From a virus, in the IMG/VR virus record IMGVR_UViG_3300031140_000023, positions 1-31,255 of that record: DNA of 31,255 nucleotides; one strand, given 5' to 3'. Under the pieces are notes generated by a model. It was not told the origin of the DNA. It saw only the letters and a program-made list of their open reading frames with translations, and did not search any database. Positions within the stretch are counted from its first letter, which is position 1; each line of letters opens with the position of its first letter. The position numbers and the translations under genes were made by a program. Positions 1 to 7,800 of this stretch are shown in pieces.

Positions 1-671
1 CTCCGCATTGACGGTTCATTGAAACACCTGGAGATAACGCCATTAGATTTGATCGGGCCGAAGCCAGCCACACCAGGGATGTCATCACCAGCATCACCAG
101 AGATGAGCTGCGTGTAGTAATGCCGTATGGCTTGCATCTCTGAAACCTCCTTTATTACGAGCGCACGAGGATTGTGCAGGAGACAATGAGTCCCGGGGAT
201 GCACTGGAGGTCTTTATCGATACTACAGACAATGAACTCCTCCCCCGCAGCCCTGCACTCTTCAGCCCAGATACGAATGAGGTCATCAGCCTCTCGCCCG
301 TGAGCAGGAGTAGCGATCCCTTGTTCAACGGCCATTCCAGTCACCGTTCGCACAAGATCGCGCTGCAATGACTTAGCTTGGGTACGTCTAGATTTCTTGT
401 AGTCGGGAAAGAGCTGATCCCTGAAGTTATCCTTGCCGCCTACTGCGCCCTTCATCGAGTCAGAGAATGTGAAGACTTGGATATCCTTTACCATTCGAGA
501 GAAGTTCTCCCAGGCCCCTCTGATATACTCCATATCCTCCGTATGGGTGAATTCCATCGGGCGGATACCACCCACGCCATCTGTCGCTATTATGGTATCC
601 CCGTCAATTCCCGCCCTACGACCTGGGAACGCCCGGTATACCAAGCTATCCATGTCAATGAGTGCTATCAC
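1..671 (-). CDS. 5'-3' exonuclease / flap endonuclease (3' end beyond window)
   Basis: This frame is open from a GTG at 671 to the window edge (223 codons, C-terminus missing). The protein shows the PolA-N/T5-D15 type 5' nuclease pattern: an N-terminal metal-binding strand (IDMDSLVYRAF), a LFPDYKKSRR helical-arch segment, the acidic motif EADDLI, then CSIDKDLQ, and the helix-hairpin-helix start SGDAGDDIPGVAGFGPIKS. In T7-like phages such an enzyme (gene 6 role) removes RNA primers and degrades host DNA. The GTG overlaps the stop of the upstream MazG-like gene (GTGA), which implies translational coupling; no strong ribosome binding site is visible. Family identity is firm from motifs; the exact start is likely but not proven. 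Confidence 0.9.
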   Translation of the reverse strand, partial: MIALIDMDSLVYRAFPGRRAGIDGDTIIATDGVGGIRPMEFTHTEDMEYIRGAWENFSRMVKDIQVFTFSDSMKGAVGGKDNFRDQLFPDYKKSRRTQAKSLQRDLVRTVTGMAVEQGIATPAHGREADDLIRIWAEECRAAGEEFIVCSIDKDLQCIPGTHCLLHNPRALVIKEVSEMQAIRHYYTQLISGDAGDDIPGVAGFGPIKSNGVISRCFNEPSMR

Positions 672-1210
672 GTCTTGCCGCGCTGTAAGGTGCCGATGCG
701 TGCTGCGTACTTCATGTAATGCTCCGTCTTATGTTTCTTGGCTGTCACGCCGCTAGCGTTATTGATATCTATGTAGACATCGTGTTCTCTTAGGAGGGCG
801 AGAATCCCCAGCAGATCTGTGACTTCCGCTTCCAACGCCTCGAGGTTAGACTGCGGCTTCTCAGGGTGCTGATCTTCCATAGAGAACATGAGACACTTTG
901 TGGCGGCTTGCGCCACCTCGGAAGCCTCTTGCGCCAATTGTACCAATAAATACTGAACCGTATCTAGTGGAAGCGGGGGTTTTACCAGGTTAACGGGCGC
1001 GTCAAACGATGCAAGTATTGAATGGTAGTCTGAGCGCATCCGCCCCAGCCCCCAGATCTCTAGTGCATCATAGTCAAGGCTGGATGCGCCCATTTCGATG
1101 TAGTGGTACGACGTTAGATACGGTATTTCGAGCTGACTAAGCTGCTTGTAAATAAGCTGCTTGTAAAACGCTCCACGGTTCACTGCTATTACACCGATTC
1201 TATTGACCAT
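668..1210 (-). CDS. MazG-like nucleotide pyrophosphohydrolase
   Basis: 180 residues. The C-terminal half carries the MazG metal-binding pattern: ExxE at residues 95-98 (QEASEVAQ) and ExxD at 129-132 (EAEVTDLL), in two predicted helices. MazG-family enzymes hydrolyse NTPs or dNTPs to the monophosphate, and phage versions are thought to adjust nucleotide or alarmone pools. About 80 N-terminal residues do not match the MazG core and I do not recognise them. The start has AAGGAG nine bases upstream, overlapping the end of the 2OG-oxygenase-like gene. It sits between that gene and the exonuclease, inside the replication and nucleotide block. Confidence 0.7.
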   Translation of the reverse strand: MVNRIGVIAVNRGAFYKQLIYKQLSQLEIPYLTSYHYIEMGASSLDYDALEIWGLGRMRSDYHSILASFDAPVNLVKPPLPLDTVQYLLVQLAQEASEVAQAATKCLMFSMEDQHPEKPQSNLEALEAEVTDLLGILALLREHDVYIDINNASGVTAKKHKTEHYMKYAARIGTLQRGKT

Positions 1211-1211
1211 T

Positions 1212-1736
1212 TCAGTCTCCTTTGAGTTTATAAAACATGGCTATGATGCTGCGGCTGCCTGCCTCTACCCTGCCGAAACCTGCGAATGGATAGCGTGAAT
1301 GATGGTAGTGCGCGGGAAACATAAGCAGCCTGTTGACACGCGCAGCTACGAAATGTAGCGGTTCTTTACGCTCTTCAGGGTTTGGGCTCCAGAAGGCGGT
1401 ACCTGAACAGCCGTCATTGTCGGTCAGGTATAGAATTGCAGCCCTCGTCATCCGAGCATCATCCACTTTGCTGTCTTCGTGTATCCTGCGCTTGGTGTCA
1501 AAATTCTCTGGATTCAATCGCATATATGAGGAGAAGCTATAGAGCTGCTGCCCCTCTTCGATGGCTATTGCGCATTGCAGAGTGCGGAGCAACTCAGGGG
1601 ATGGCTGTGCTAGTAACGCGATAGCACCCCCTAGGTCTGTCTGGTTGTACTGCGTCTCGTTAGACTCTTTGAGAGCGGCTGCAAAACCTTCGGCATAGAG
1701 CCAGCTGTCACACACTTGAATCTTAGCGCTATCCAT
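1212..1736 (-). CDS. 2-oxoglutarate/Fe(II) oxygenase-like protein (DUF6445-like)
   Basis: 174 residues. The visible pattern is HxD at His86-Asp88 (RIHEDSK), a strand AAILYLT, a CSGTAFW segment, NRLLMFPAHYHHS with candidate distal His145/146, then GFG and SRSIIAMFY. This order (HxD, GGT-F, LFP..H, R) is that of the double-stranded beta-helix 2OG-Fe(II) oxygenases, and looks closest to the DUF6445-type family. The substrate cannot be read from the sequence; phage members could act on nucleic acid or protein. It overlaps the upstream gene by eight bases and is followed one base later by the MazG-like gene. Fold confidence is moderate; function is unknown. Confidence 0.6.
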   Translation of the reverse strand: MDSAKIQVCDSWLYAEGFAAALKESNETQYNQTDLGGAIALLAQPSPELLRTLQCAIAIEEGQQLYSFSSYMRLNPENFDTKRRIHEDSKVDDARMTRAAILYLTDNDGCSGTAFWSPNPEERKEPLHFVAARVNRLLMFPAHYHHSRYPFAGFGRVEAGSRSIIAMFYKLKGD

Positions 1737-2169
1737 TTTGAGAGCCCTCTTGGCCGCCAGCAGGTGCTAGCGAGTCAAAACACTGTATGGCGAGGAGGAG
1801 CGCCGTCTCTGCGTCCTGCTGCTGATGCTGTGCGACTGCTACGTCATCCTTTGCGCGTAACGATACAAGGAGGCAGGCATGGATTTCGGCAGTTGCAGCA
1901 GTGACCGCGTCGCTAGCTGACTGCGGCTGAGCTGCCTCGAAGGCCCTCTCAGGTATCACCCCAGGCACCTCCTCCCGTCGGCGAGGGGTGGGGTTGTTAA
2001 ACTCAATGATCAAAGCCAACAGGGTCTCGAAGTCCCAATGCCGTTTGATATAATACGCTGTCGAAGCATTGATCAGCGTTGTGTGAGGAGCGAGCGCACC
2101 GTTTGACAGGACTAGCATATCCCCAAAGTCTTCATCACTGCTACCTCTAATAGCTAATTCTACCTTCAT
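1729..2169 (-). CDS. hypothetical protein
   Basis: 146 residues, not recognised. The start has a perfect AAGGAGGTG Shine-Dalgarno. The N-terminal half (residues 1-65) looks globular, with a hydrophobic helix around TLLALIIEF. A basic, Pro-rich linker (NPTPRRREEVPG) follows, then an Ala/Gln-rich, probably helical C-terminal half. Its stop overlaps the 2OG-oxygenase-like gene and its ATG overlaps the stop of a 43-codon ORF upstream, so it belongs to the operon running from the DNA polymerase to the exonuclease. Confidence 0.75.
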   Translation of the reverse strand: MKVELAIRGSSDEDFGDMLVLSNGALAPHTTLINASTAYYIKRHWDFETLLALIIEFNNPTPRRREEVPGVIPERAFEAAQPQSASDAVTAATAEIHACLLVSLRAKDDVAVAQHQQQDAETALLLAIQCFDSLAPAGGQEGSQNG

Positions 2170-2297
2170 TTCACCACCTCCTTAATATACTTGCGCCCCT
2201 CATAGGGTAGCAAAGCTGCGCGCAGTCTATATACGCCCATAACATAACTGCGCAAATTCTTATCCGAAACCTCTTCCTCACGAAGCAGCCTCCTCAA
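2166..2297 (-). CDS. possible small ORF, TTG start
   Basis: A 43-codon frame fills the gap between two better-supported genes. It starts at a TTG at 2297 inside the end of the preceding 51-codon gene, and its TGA overlaps the next ATG (ATGA). The protein is charged and plausible for a soluble helix (LREEEVSDKNLRSYV, then YEGRKYIKEVV). A competing frame in the same DNA gives a much less protein-like Arg/Cys-rich peptide. The non-ATG start and weak ribosome binding site keep this tentative. Confidence 0.4.
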   Translation of the reverse strand: MRRLLREEEVSDKNLRSYVMGVYRLRAALLPYEGRKYIKEVVK

Positions 2298-2433
2298 TAT
2301 AGAGAACTACCTCATCTGGTATGACAACCACTATGTAGTCGTCGTATGGTTGCTCATTGCAATCTTTCTCGTGGAAATCATCCTGGTGAACTACTTCGCC
2401 ATTAGGATACAGCCTGTAGTTAGTGAATATCAT
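2278..2433 (-). CDS. small acidic hypothetical protein
   Basis: 51 residues, beginning at an ATG that lies inside the last codons of the DNA polymerase gene, with AGGAG about eight bases upstream. The product is acidic and aromatic (HQDDFHEKD, then PYDDYIVVVIPDEVVLYIEE). It looks like a small beta-type protein and has no family I recognise. The good ribosome binding site and the tight overlap with the polymerase gene make it a likely real gene, co-translated with the polymerase. Confidence 0.65.
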   Translation of the reverse strand: MIFTNYRLYPNGEVVHQDDFHEKDCNEQPYDDYIVVVIPDEVVLYIEEAAS

Positions 2434-4423
2434 ACCAGTCTTCTCCTATTTTACCGTCGCCATCCATGATTGTAACACCGAATAACTTCGGCCCTTCTTG
2501 AAATGCCTTAATGCCTAGATCGCGAGCTCTTATAGAGTCTTCAACTCGCGTCATGAAGTCAAGTTCGTCGTGCATGAAAATGAGTGGCACATATTCGATA
2601 TCCTCATCTTCCAACCAGCCCTCCAATAACAAACAAGCCCCTGCGCATGTAGCCTTCTCACAAGATTGCAGAAGGTATACTAGGAGCTTATGCGGAGAAT
2701 CTACATATACCTTCGCCCCTGAGATCGATGTGATCCAGCCACCACTACGACTATTAGATTGCCACTCTGACTTAAGGCGCCTGAGGAGCTTAGAGAAGCC
2801 TGGAACGGCATCCACAAAGCCTGCCTTCAGGAGATTGCCTTGCTTGCTATCCATGGTGCCGAAGATGTAACTCCACAACTTAGCCCCCGCCGCCCCAAAG
2901 AGAAAAGCATAAAGGATCCGCTTGGCATTTCCACGTTTTCGCAGTGCTACGTTCTCCGCCTGCGTATGCTTATCGCAGGCCACTACACCACTAGCGAGTA
3001 CGTACGCCGTCCAATCGATCCCCATGCCCTTGAGCACAGCATCTAAGGCTTCTGCGTTGTACGTATGGATATCACCTGTGAGCAGGATATTTGTGAAGGC
3101 CGCGTCAGCCAGATAGTGCGCCAGTCCCCTAGCTTGGTTGCCTGCGGAGTCGCAACCTACCAAGACCCAGCCCGGCTCGCATGTGAACAGCCTTCGCATC
3201 TCTGGCCCCCACGCGGCGTCCCCTGAGGGAACATTTACGATAGTTTTATGCCTGGCACGGAGGCTAGGTGTTCCAATCGTAATACAATCGCCGTGAACAC
3301 GACCGTCCAGCTCTGAACTAGCCATCCAATTCTTCAGCACTCCGAAGCGCGAGGAGGCCGAGAGGTAGGACAGGTACGCTTGTCCACCCTCCCCCATGAT
3401 CTCAAGCGTGTCTTCTGTGATCTTAGGAGAGGTCTTCAACCGCTGACGTCCGACTTGCTTGTAGTTCCAGGTGTCCGGCTTCCACCCCTGCTCATACAAG
3501 AACATCTTCACATCATCACTAGACGCGAGATTGCGTTCCTCGAAAGCGACCTTGCAGAAATCCCCTATAATGAAAGGCACGTCCTCCAGACCCTTTGGCG
3601 TCCGCTCGTCGACATCAGCCGCTAGTTGGCCGATATCAGGTGCTATCTTAAAGTATGTCGCGAGATGTGCATGGTAGTTACCGGCTACTGTCCACTTAGG
3701 CTCTGTTATATAGGACTGCGCAGGAACGGTGACTCCTTTCCAGGGGCGCCAGCCTCCAGTATGAGGCACTCTGTCTAGAAGCACGGTCTTTCTCCCCAGG
3801 CGAGGTTGCAAGTCAGATGTCACTCGGTTAATCTCAGCTTCAAGTTGCCCGTGTAAGAGCTGCCCGGCCTTCCGATCAAAGGGCCAACCCTTCCACTGCG
3901 CGATAGCAGACCAGCGACTAATAGCTTGCTCAGCTAGTATGTAGTCGGGGAGGTACGGCGCGTTCGGAAGCATCCTTATGAACTCTCTGATAAGGATGTT
4001 GTAGACCTTCTCGTTGATCAAGAGGTCTCGGTCACAATATACAAGCATCTCAGGTGTGTAGACCGCCCACTCATCGAACTTGAATTTAGGGTAACCCAGT
4101 GCCTCTCCCCATATGTCAAGACCGTGACCGCGTAATCCAAATCGTAGGTAGTCCAGCACTCTTGACAAGATCAGCGTATCTCGCTGCTTCACACGCTTGG
4201 GTAGCTTGTAGTTGAAGAGCTTCTGCAGTACAAGTAGGTCGTAGCCGCATAAGTTGTGCGCAGACACCACTCTAGCGTTATCCAGCAACGGCACCCAACC
4301 CATGTCACCCTCCAGAAAATGCAAGCGTTCACCTGAGTCCAGATCTTGGATATTCATAATGTGCATTTTTGTACACTCTACCAGCAGCCCATCATTTTCT
4401 GTGTCAAATACAATATTTTCCAT
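2420..4423 (-). CDS. T7-like family A DNA polymerase
   Basis: 667 residues; T7 gp5 has 704. The 3'-5' exonuclease domain is complete: FDTE (Asp7, Glu9), NLCGYD (Asp62) and YCDRD (Asp133). The polymerase domain has motif A at VGCDSAGNQARGLAH (catalytic Asp425), motif B at KRGNAKRILYAFLFGA (Arg497, Lys501, Tyr505) and motif C at FMHDELDF (His618, Asp619, Glu620). Tyr505 aligns with T7 Tyr526, the residue that makes T7 polymerase tolerant of dideoxynucleotides. The gene follows the DUF3310 gene after a hairpin and has GGAG upstream of its ATG. Replicative polymerase of the phage, clearly of the T7 lineage. No sign of an intron or intein here. Confidence 0.97.
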   Translation of the reverse strand: MENIVFDTENDGLLVECTKMHIMNIQDLDSGERLHFLEGDMGWVPLLDNARVVSAHNLCGYDLLVLQKLFNYKLPKRVKQRDTLILSRVLDYLRFGLRGHGLDIWGEALGYPKFKFDEWAVYTPEMLVYCDRDLLINEKVYNILIREFIRMLPNAPYLPDYILAEQAISRWSAIAQWKGWPFDRKAGQLLHGQLEAEINRVTSDLQPRLGRKTVLLDRVPHTGGWRPWKGVTVPAQSYITEPKWTVAGNYHAHLATYFKIAPDIGQLAADVDERTPKGLEDVPFIIGDFCKVAFEERNLASSDDVKMFLYEQGWKPDTWNYKQVGRQRLKTSPKITEDTLEIMGEGGQAYLSYLSASSRFGVLKNWMASSELDGRVHGDCITIGTPSLRARHKTIVNVPSGDAAWGPEMRRLFTCEPGWVLVGCDSAGNQARGLAHYLADAAFTNILLTGDIHTYNAEALDAVLKGMGIDWTAYVLASGVVACDKHTQAENVALRKRGNAKRILYAFLFGAAGAKLWSYIFGTMDSKQGNLLKAGFVDAVPGFSKLLRRLKSEWQSNSRSGGWITSISGAKVYVDSPHKLLVYLLQSCEKATCAGACLLLEGWLEDEDIEYVPLIFMHDELDFMTRVEDSIRARDLGIKAFQEGPKLFGVTIMDGDGKIGEDWYDIH

Positions 4424-4434
4424 GCTGTCTCCAA

Positions 4435-4454
4435 GAGGTGGCTCGCACCACCTC
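4435..4454 (-). promoter_or_regulatory. intergenic RNA hairpin before DNA polymerase
   Basis: In the short gap between the DUF3310 gene and the polymerase gene the minus strand reads GAGGTGG, a six-base loop, then CCACCTC: a perfect 7-bp stem. It ends a few bases before the GGAG of the polymerase ribosome binding site. There is no U-tract, so it is not a classical terminator. It could be an RNA-processing or stability element, or a modulator of polymerase translation. Confidence 0.5.
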
Positions 4455-4460
4455 CGTTCG

Positions 4461-5069
4461 TTAGTCGCCTAGGATCGTATCGATCTCTTCAACGAGGATT
4501 GGCTTGCAGCCAACCTTTATATAGGCGCGTAAATACCGCAGATACCACTCTGCCTTGGCCAGTTCTTGATCTGAGTGGTCTTTCCTTCCGTTACGATCTA
4601 GGTACTTTCGGATCTGCAGCTCAACAGCGCCGATAAAGACTTCTGGATGGTTCGCGTATCGCGATAACCTGTTCATTGCTTCTAGCCACTGTAATTCCTC
4701 CAGCCCATGCTTCATGTAGCCTTGGTAATGGGGAGGATCAATGGCGTCCATGGGGAGTGGTGTCTTGTCTTGTGCAGCGACGGGCTTGCCCTCTGCCGCA
4801 TCTGGGTTCCAAGCTGCACTCCGTTCTTGCCCCTCTCTATGAAGCTCCAAGTCCTCCAGCGAAGTCAGGAAGTCTATAGGATTCAGAGAGTGGTCGCTTG
4901 CTAAATCAAAAACTTTGATGTAAGAGGGGGGCATTAGCGCCGAAGGAGTAACCTCCTCAAGCTTGTCAAATGTCTGCAGCCTAACGGCTGTCGCGCCCTC
5001 TGCATCAGGATCCTGTGGACCCCATTGTTCATATGCTAGTTGTCTCATATCAATACTTTGAATCTTCAT
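4461..5069 (-). CDS. DUF3310 protein (T7 gp1.7-like)
   Basis: 202 residues from the ATG at 5069. The C-terminal 80 residues fit DUF3310: DPPHYQGY, ELQWLEAMNRL, the IRKYLDRNGRKDHSDQELAKAEW stretch (read in pieces) and YLRYLRAYI. T7 gp1.7, a member of this family, is a nucleotide kinase acting on dTMP and dGMP. The N-terminal part is acidic and unfamiliar. The reading frame extends to 5123, but the ATG at 5069 has GAGG seven bases upstream and overlaps the SSB gene by only 20 bases, so I prefer it. Another ATG at 5048, just after the SSB stop, is possible. Lies between SSB and DNA polymerase. Confidence 0.8.
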   Translation of the reverse strand: MKIQSIDMRQLAYEQWGPQDPDAEGATAVRLQTFDKLEEVTPSALMPPSYIKVFDLASDHSLNPIDFLTSLEDLELHREGQERSAAWNPDAAEGKPVAAQDKTPLPMDAIDPPHYQGYMKHGLEELQWLEAMNRLSRYANHPEVFIGAVELQIRKYLDRNGRKDHSDQELAKAEWYLRYLRAYIKVGCKPILVEEIDTILGD

Positions 5070-5580
5070 CAGCAACCTCAAGTTTCCCAGAGGTATCACC
5101 GATTGCTGTGAATTCGTCAGCATCGTCTTCGAGCACGATAGTATCCTGATCTAGTACCTCGAAGATCTCTGCAGCTAGTTGAGGCGCACGGATCGCAGTA
5201 ACCTGCACCGAATCGAGCATCGCTCGTAATACACCATCTTTGCTTTCTTTTGAGGTGATACCTACGTTGCCTATACTGCCCCAGCCGACTGTTTTGCCTA
5301 GTAGCGGCTTAAGTCGCGAGTCTACAACACGCGGCGGTGTCATCGTGGTTCCATCCAGCAAGACAGCTTTCCGCCGAATGTTCGCTCTGATGTATGTGCC
5401 CTTGTCGTCCTCTTCGAGATGGGTGCTAAGCCCCATGGCTTCCCAGGCCGCTTTCTTGGCGACACGGGAGCGGATCTGGATGCTCCAGTTAGGGTTAGTA
5501 GGTTCGAATCTATTCTCTTGCTCGCCTTCGTCCAATCTTGCGTACCATAATTCTACACCATCAACTCTAAGCTTCGCCAT
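5050..5580 (-). CDS. T7 gp2.5-like single-stranded DNA-binding protein
   Basis: 176 residues. It shows a beta-rich OB-fold-like body (ELWYARLDEG, NWSIQIRSRVAKKAAW, GTYIRANIRRKAV, KTVGWGSIGNVGI) followed by a strongly acidic C-terminal tail rich in Asp and Glu that ends in an aromatic residue (DEDSKY). Phage gp2.5-type SSBs end in an acidic tail with a terminal aromatic that docks on the DNA polymerase and helicase. The position next to DUF3310 and the DNA polymerase fits. Start has GAGGTGG upstream, overlapping the stop of the preceding gene. The family call rests on pattern and context rather than one catalytic motif. Confidence 0.75.
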   Translation of the reverse strand: MAKLRVDGVELWYARLDEGEQENRFEPTNPNWSIQIRSRVAKKAAWEAMGLSTHLEEDDKGTYIRANIRRKAVLLDGTTMTPPRVVDSRLKPLLGKTVGWGSIGNVGITSKESKDGVLRAMLDSVQVTAIRAPQLAAEIFEVLDQDTIVLEDDADEFTAIGDTSGKLEVADEDSKY

Positions 5581-5781
5581 CTAATCCACCTCTTTATATA
5601 AATTATTCCATTCGTCTGCTGTAATCCCAGTCAAGATGAACTCACGCTGGTCAGCGTCAAGTCCGGGGAAAGCATCGTGTAGTGAAGCACCGCCCTCATA
5701 CTTCAGAAGTTCTGCCATGGTTATAGGCATATCAACTGTTCGTGTGATGTCGGTTGCTACTGAAGTTCTAGTAATTTCCAT
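5581..5781 (-). CDS. small hypothetical protein
   Basis: 66 residues, with GAGGT five bases before the ATG; the TAG is directly followed by the SSB ATG. The C-terminal half (DADQREFILTGITADEWNNLY) looks like a short helical phage protein. I do not recognise a domain. Tight linkage to the SSB gene suggests co-expression with replication functions. Confidence 0.75.
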   Translation of the reverse strand: MEITRTSVATDITRTVDMPITMAELLKYEGGASLHDAFPGLDADQREFILTGITADEWNNLYKEVD

Positions 5782-5787
5782 TGTACC

Positions 5788-6183
5788 TCATAGCCACGCG
5801 GGCAATTCGGATTGTTTATCAAGGAAGACTAACTCTTCTACTGAGAATAACTCGTCAGGTACCAGGTATGACATAGCCTTATCATTATCAATTAAGACTA
5901 AAAACAGCTTAGCGCCGCCTACTTCAAATACTGCTTCCCAGGTGCCTCCTTCGACCTGGTTGAACATAACGCGCTGGTCCTCGGTGTCAAGGCAGACGTC
6001 GGTTTCCTTTGTCACAAAAACTAGCCAGCCAAGGGACTGCCGCCCCTCCTCACGGCTGACCTTTAGCGTCTTTACATAGTCGCTGAGGATCGGTTCCATT
6101 ACGCGATTGCTGTAACTTACACACACATCGAACAACGGTCTTGGGATCTCACCCAGACACAGCCTCTCATGTATGGCGATCAT
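5788..6183 (-). CDS. hypothetical protein
   Basis: 131 residues from the ATG at 6183, which overlaps the stop of the upstream gene (ATGA). A TTG twelve bases further upstream is a less likely start. The product has an N-terminal helical part (about 45 residues) and a beta-rich remainder with alternating hydrophobics (GWLVFVTKETDV, KLFLVLIDND). No family is recognised. The two upstream genes have a similar helix-then-sheet layout, so the three may be distant paralogues, but I see no clear aligned motif. Confidence 0.7.
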   Translation of the reverse strand: MIAIHERLCLGEIPRPLFDVCVSYSNRVMEPILSDYVKTLKVSREEGRQSLGWLVFVTKETDVCLDTEDQRVMFNQVEGGTWEAVFEVGGAKLFLVLIDNDKAMSYLVPDELFSVEELVFLDKQSELPAWL

Positions 6184-6593
6184 CCGTGGGTCCAAGTTGG
6201 GTCGTCGGCGTATTCTGCCATCTCCTCAGCATCAGAAGGTTCGACCAGATGCGCCTCGAGGATCACACTGATAGTCGCCATCTCGACCTTACCCTCCCAT
6301 TGACCGGAAAGGATGATGTAGTCGCCCAACAGAAAGACTGTTTCAACCTCCACACTAAAAGCTTCGCAGGTCAATCGTTCTGCTGTGATTTCATCAAAAA
6401 CATCATCAGCTTCTGCAACTACCAAGCCGTGGATGAGACGCTGCGCTGCCACTAAGCTGCCAGCGTAGCCATCAAGTCGTAGGTCTTCCCACTGCCTTAC
6501 CAAACAGTTCGTGACGTATAGTTGGATCAGTGTGCTGAGCTCGTCCGAAAGGACATCCATCCCTGGCTCAGCGCCAGTTAGTACCTTAAACAT
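6180..6593 (-). CDS. hypothetical acidic protein
   Basis: 137 residues, acidic, with helical N-terminal half (TLIQLYVTNCLVRQWEDLRL) and strands near VEVETVFLLGDYIILSGQW. The C-terminus is very acidic. No domain recognised. Lies in a run of small genes between the AP2/HNH gene and SSB, where T7-like phages keep host-interaction and accessory genes. Confidence 0.7.
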   Translation of the reverse strand: MFKVLTGAEPGMDVLSDELSTLIQLYVTNCLVRQWEDLRLDGYAGSLVAAQRLIHGLVVAEADDVFDEITAERLTCEAFSVEVETVFLLGDYIILSGQWEGKVEMATISVILEAHLVEPSDAEEMAEYADDPTWTHG

Positions 6594-6602
6594 GCTCTGC
6601 CT

Positions 6603-6902
6603 TCATTTCGTACCGCCTTTGAATAGTGCAGCTGTCGTTGGCGTTGTGATGCCATAGAAATCGAGGATCAATGCGGCATCTACAATCACCGACTCTCCTG
6701 GTGACTTGCTAAGGTAGAGAACAGCCTCGTGATCCTCCGACCAGATAACGATGCCAGCCCACTCATCAGGGTCTAGCGGATCGACGCACTCAATAAACTT
6801 CACGAAGTGTGTGTGCTCCGTGATCAAGGTGCCGCTAAAAGAGTGGCCTACTACGCCAAGGGAGGCGTAGTACACCAAGAGCTGTATGAAGGCGCTGCTC
6901 AT
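6603..6902 (-). CDS. small hypothetical protein
   Basis: 99 residues, with a GGGGGTG ribosome binding site before the ATG. Mixed hydrophobic and acidic, with strands such as EWAGIVIWSEDHEAVLYL. Not recognised. It follows a 55-base gap that contains an imperfect hairpin. Confidence 0.65.
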   Translation of the reverse strand: MSSAFIQLLVYYASLGVVGHSFSGTLITEHTHFVKFIECVDPLDPDEWAGIVIWSEDHEAVLYLSKSPGESVIVDAALILDFYGITTPTTAALFKGGTK

Positions 6903-6917
6903 ATCACCCCCGGCGCT

Positions 6918-6942
6918 TTCACACCATGACGCCTATGGTGAA
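6918..6942 (-). promoter_or_regulatory. imperfect intergenic hairpin
   Basis: The minus strand reads TTCACCAT, a seven-base loop, then ATGGTGTGAA: an 8-bp stem with one bulged base, in the 55-base gap between two small genes. There is no U-tract after it. Possibly an RNA-processing or regulatory stem; no more can be said. Confidence 0.35.
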
Positions 6943-6957
6943 AAGCCTCTAGGGTGT

Positions 6958-7236
6958 TCACTGCTCCCCCAAGGTAGCTATCGACGACTTCACACAGAAG
7001 TCGTACAAGACAATCCGTTCAAATACTTCGTCGCCAACAGAGATCGTAACACCCTGCTCTGCGACAGTGACCTCCGCGTGTACCGCCGCATAACCCACCG
7101 CCTCTAACGACTTAGCAGCTATGTCCTCCGCCGCTCGTAATGCTAGCGACCTGCTACGGTGCAGGTCGTGCGAAACAGTGATGCCCCGCAAGCTGCCAGG
7201 GATGCTCTTCTGGTGTATCAAACCTACGAAATTCAT
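6958..7236 (-). CDS. small hypothetical protein
   Basis: 92 residues with a clear AAGGAG eight bases before the ATG. The centre is a helix rich in Ala and Arg (RSRSLALRAAEDIAAKSLEAVG) followed by beta strands (VHAEVTVAEQGVTISVGDEV). Not recognised. Similar helix-strand small proteins occur at 7254-7622 and 15866-16150. Confidence 0.7.
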   Translation of the reverse strand: MNFVGLIHQKSIPGSLRGITVSHDLHRSRSLALRAAEDIAAKSLEAVGYAAVHAEVTVAEQGVTISVGDEVFERIVLYDFCVKSSIATLGEQ

Positions 7237-7253
7237 ATGTATCTCCTTGTGCG

Positions 7254-7622
7254 TTACTGCATTACGGGCTTGAAGGTGAGTGCTCCGGCGACACCTGTGT
7301 ACTCAATGCCGTCATTTCCCAAGCGGTTTACAGTGGCGGGATCGTTTTCAGCATAAAGCGTTTCCACTGTTATGATAGCTAACGTGTTAAAGGTACCCAT
7401 GTCACGCTGCTCATACGTCCCACCGAGAACAACGTAGCCCGAGACCGCTTTTTCCACCTTCGCTGCATCGTGAAATTCCTTAATAAGCTCGCGTGTCTCA
7501 GCGCCTACTGCCTTGGCTGCTGAGAAGGCTGCGGCCCTTGTGGTGAAGTAGCGGGGTGATACAAGCGCATCATTCACTCCACTGTTCAGATCCTCTATTG
7601 TGATTACGTATATAGGGTCCAT
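7254..7622 (-). CDS. small hypothetical protein
   Basis: 122 residues. The pattern is a strand (YVITIEDL), then an Ala-rich helix (FTTRAAAFSAAKAV), then strands (SGYVVLGG, TLAIITVETL). The protein from 15866-16150 has the same order with a similar F-x-x-R-x-A-A helix, suggesting a shared small phage fold, though not a proven relation. It starts one base after the stop of the 58-codon gene upstream. Confidence 0.65.
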   Translation of the reverse strand: MDPIYVITIEDLNSGVNDALVSPRYFTTRAAAFSAAKAVGAETRELIKEFHDAAKVEKAVSGYVVLGGTYEQRDMGTFNTLAIITVETLYAENDPATVNRLGNDGIEYTGVAGALTFKPVMQ

Positions 7623-7623
7623 G

Positions 7624-7800
7624 TTAAGGAGCTCCTAGTTCGGCGAGTTGCGTCCTTAGGCCATCTATAATAGCATCTCTGTGCGCTAGCTCAGCCGCGA
7701 TAGAGGCTTTAGAATGCAAGGCCTCTCGAGTCATAGCGTCTACATGCACTAGATAATAATCCTCCAGCTTGCCCACATCACGGTTTCCATACTGTTTCAT
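7624..7800 (-). CDS. small hypothetical protein
   Basis: 58 residues, too short for a usual length cut-off but well supported. AAGGAGGT lies four bases before the ATG, the ATG overlaps the stop of the upstream gene (ATGA), and the stop is directly followed by the next ATG. The product is a charged, helical peptide (MKQYGNRDVGKLEDYYLV, then REALHSKASIAAELAHRDA) that could form a short coiled coil. Confidence 0.75.
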   Translation of the reverse strand: MKQYGNRDVGKLEDYYLVHVDAMTREALHSKASIAAELAHRDAIIDGLRTQLAELGAP

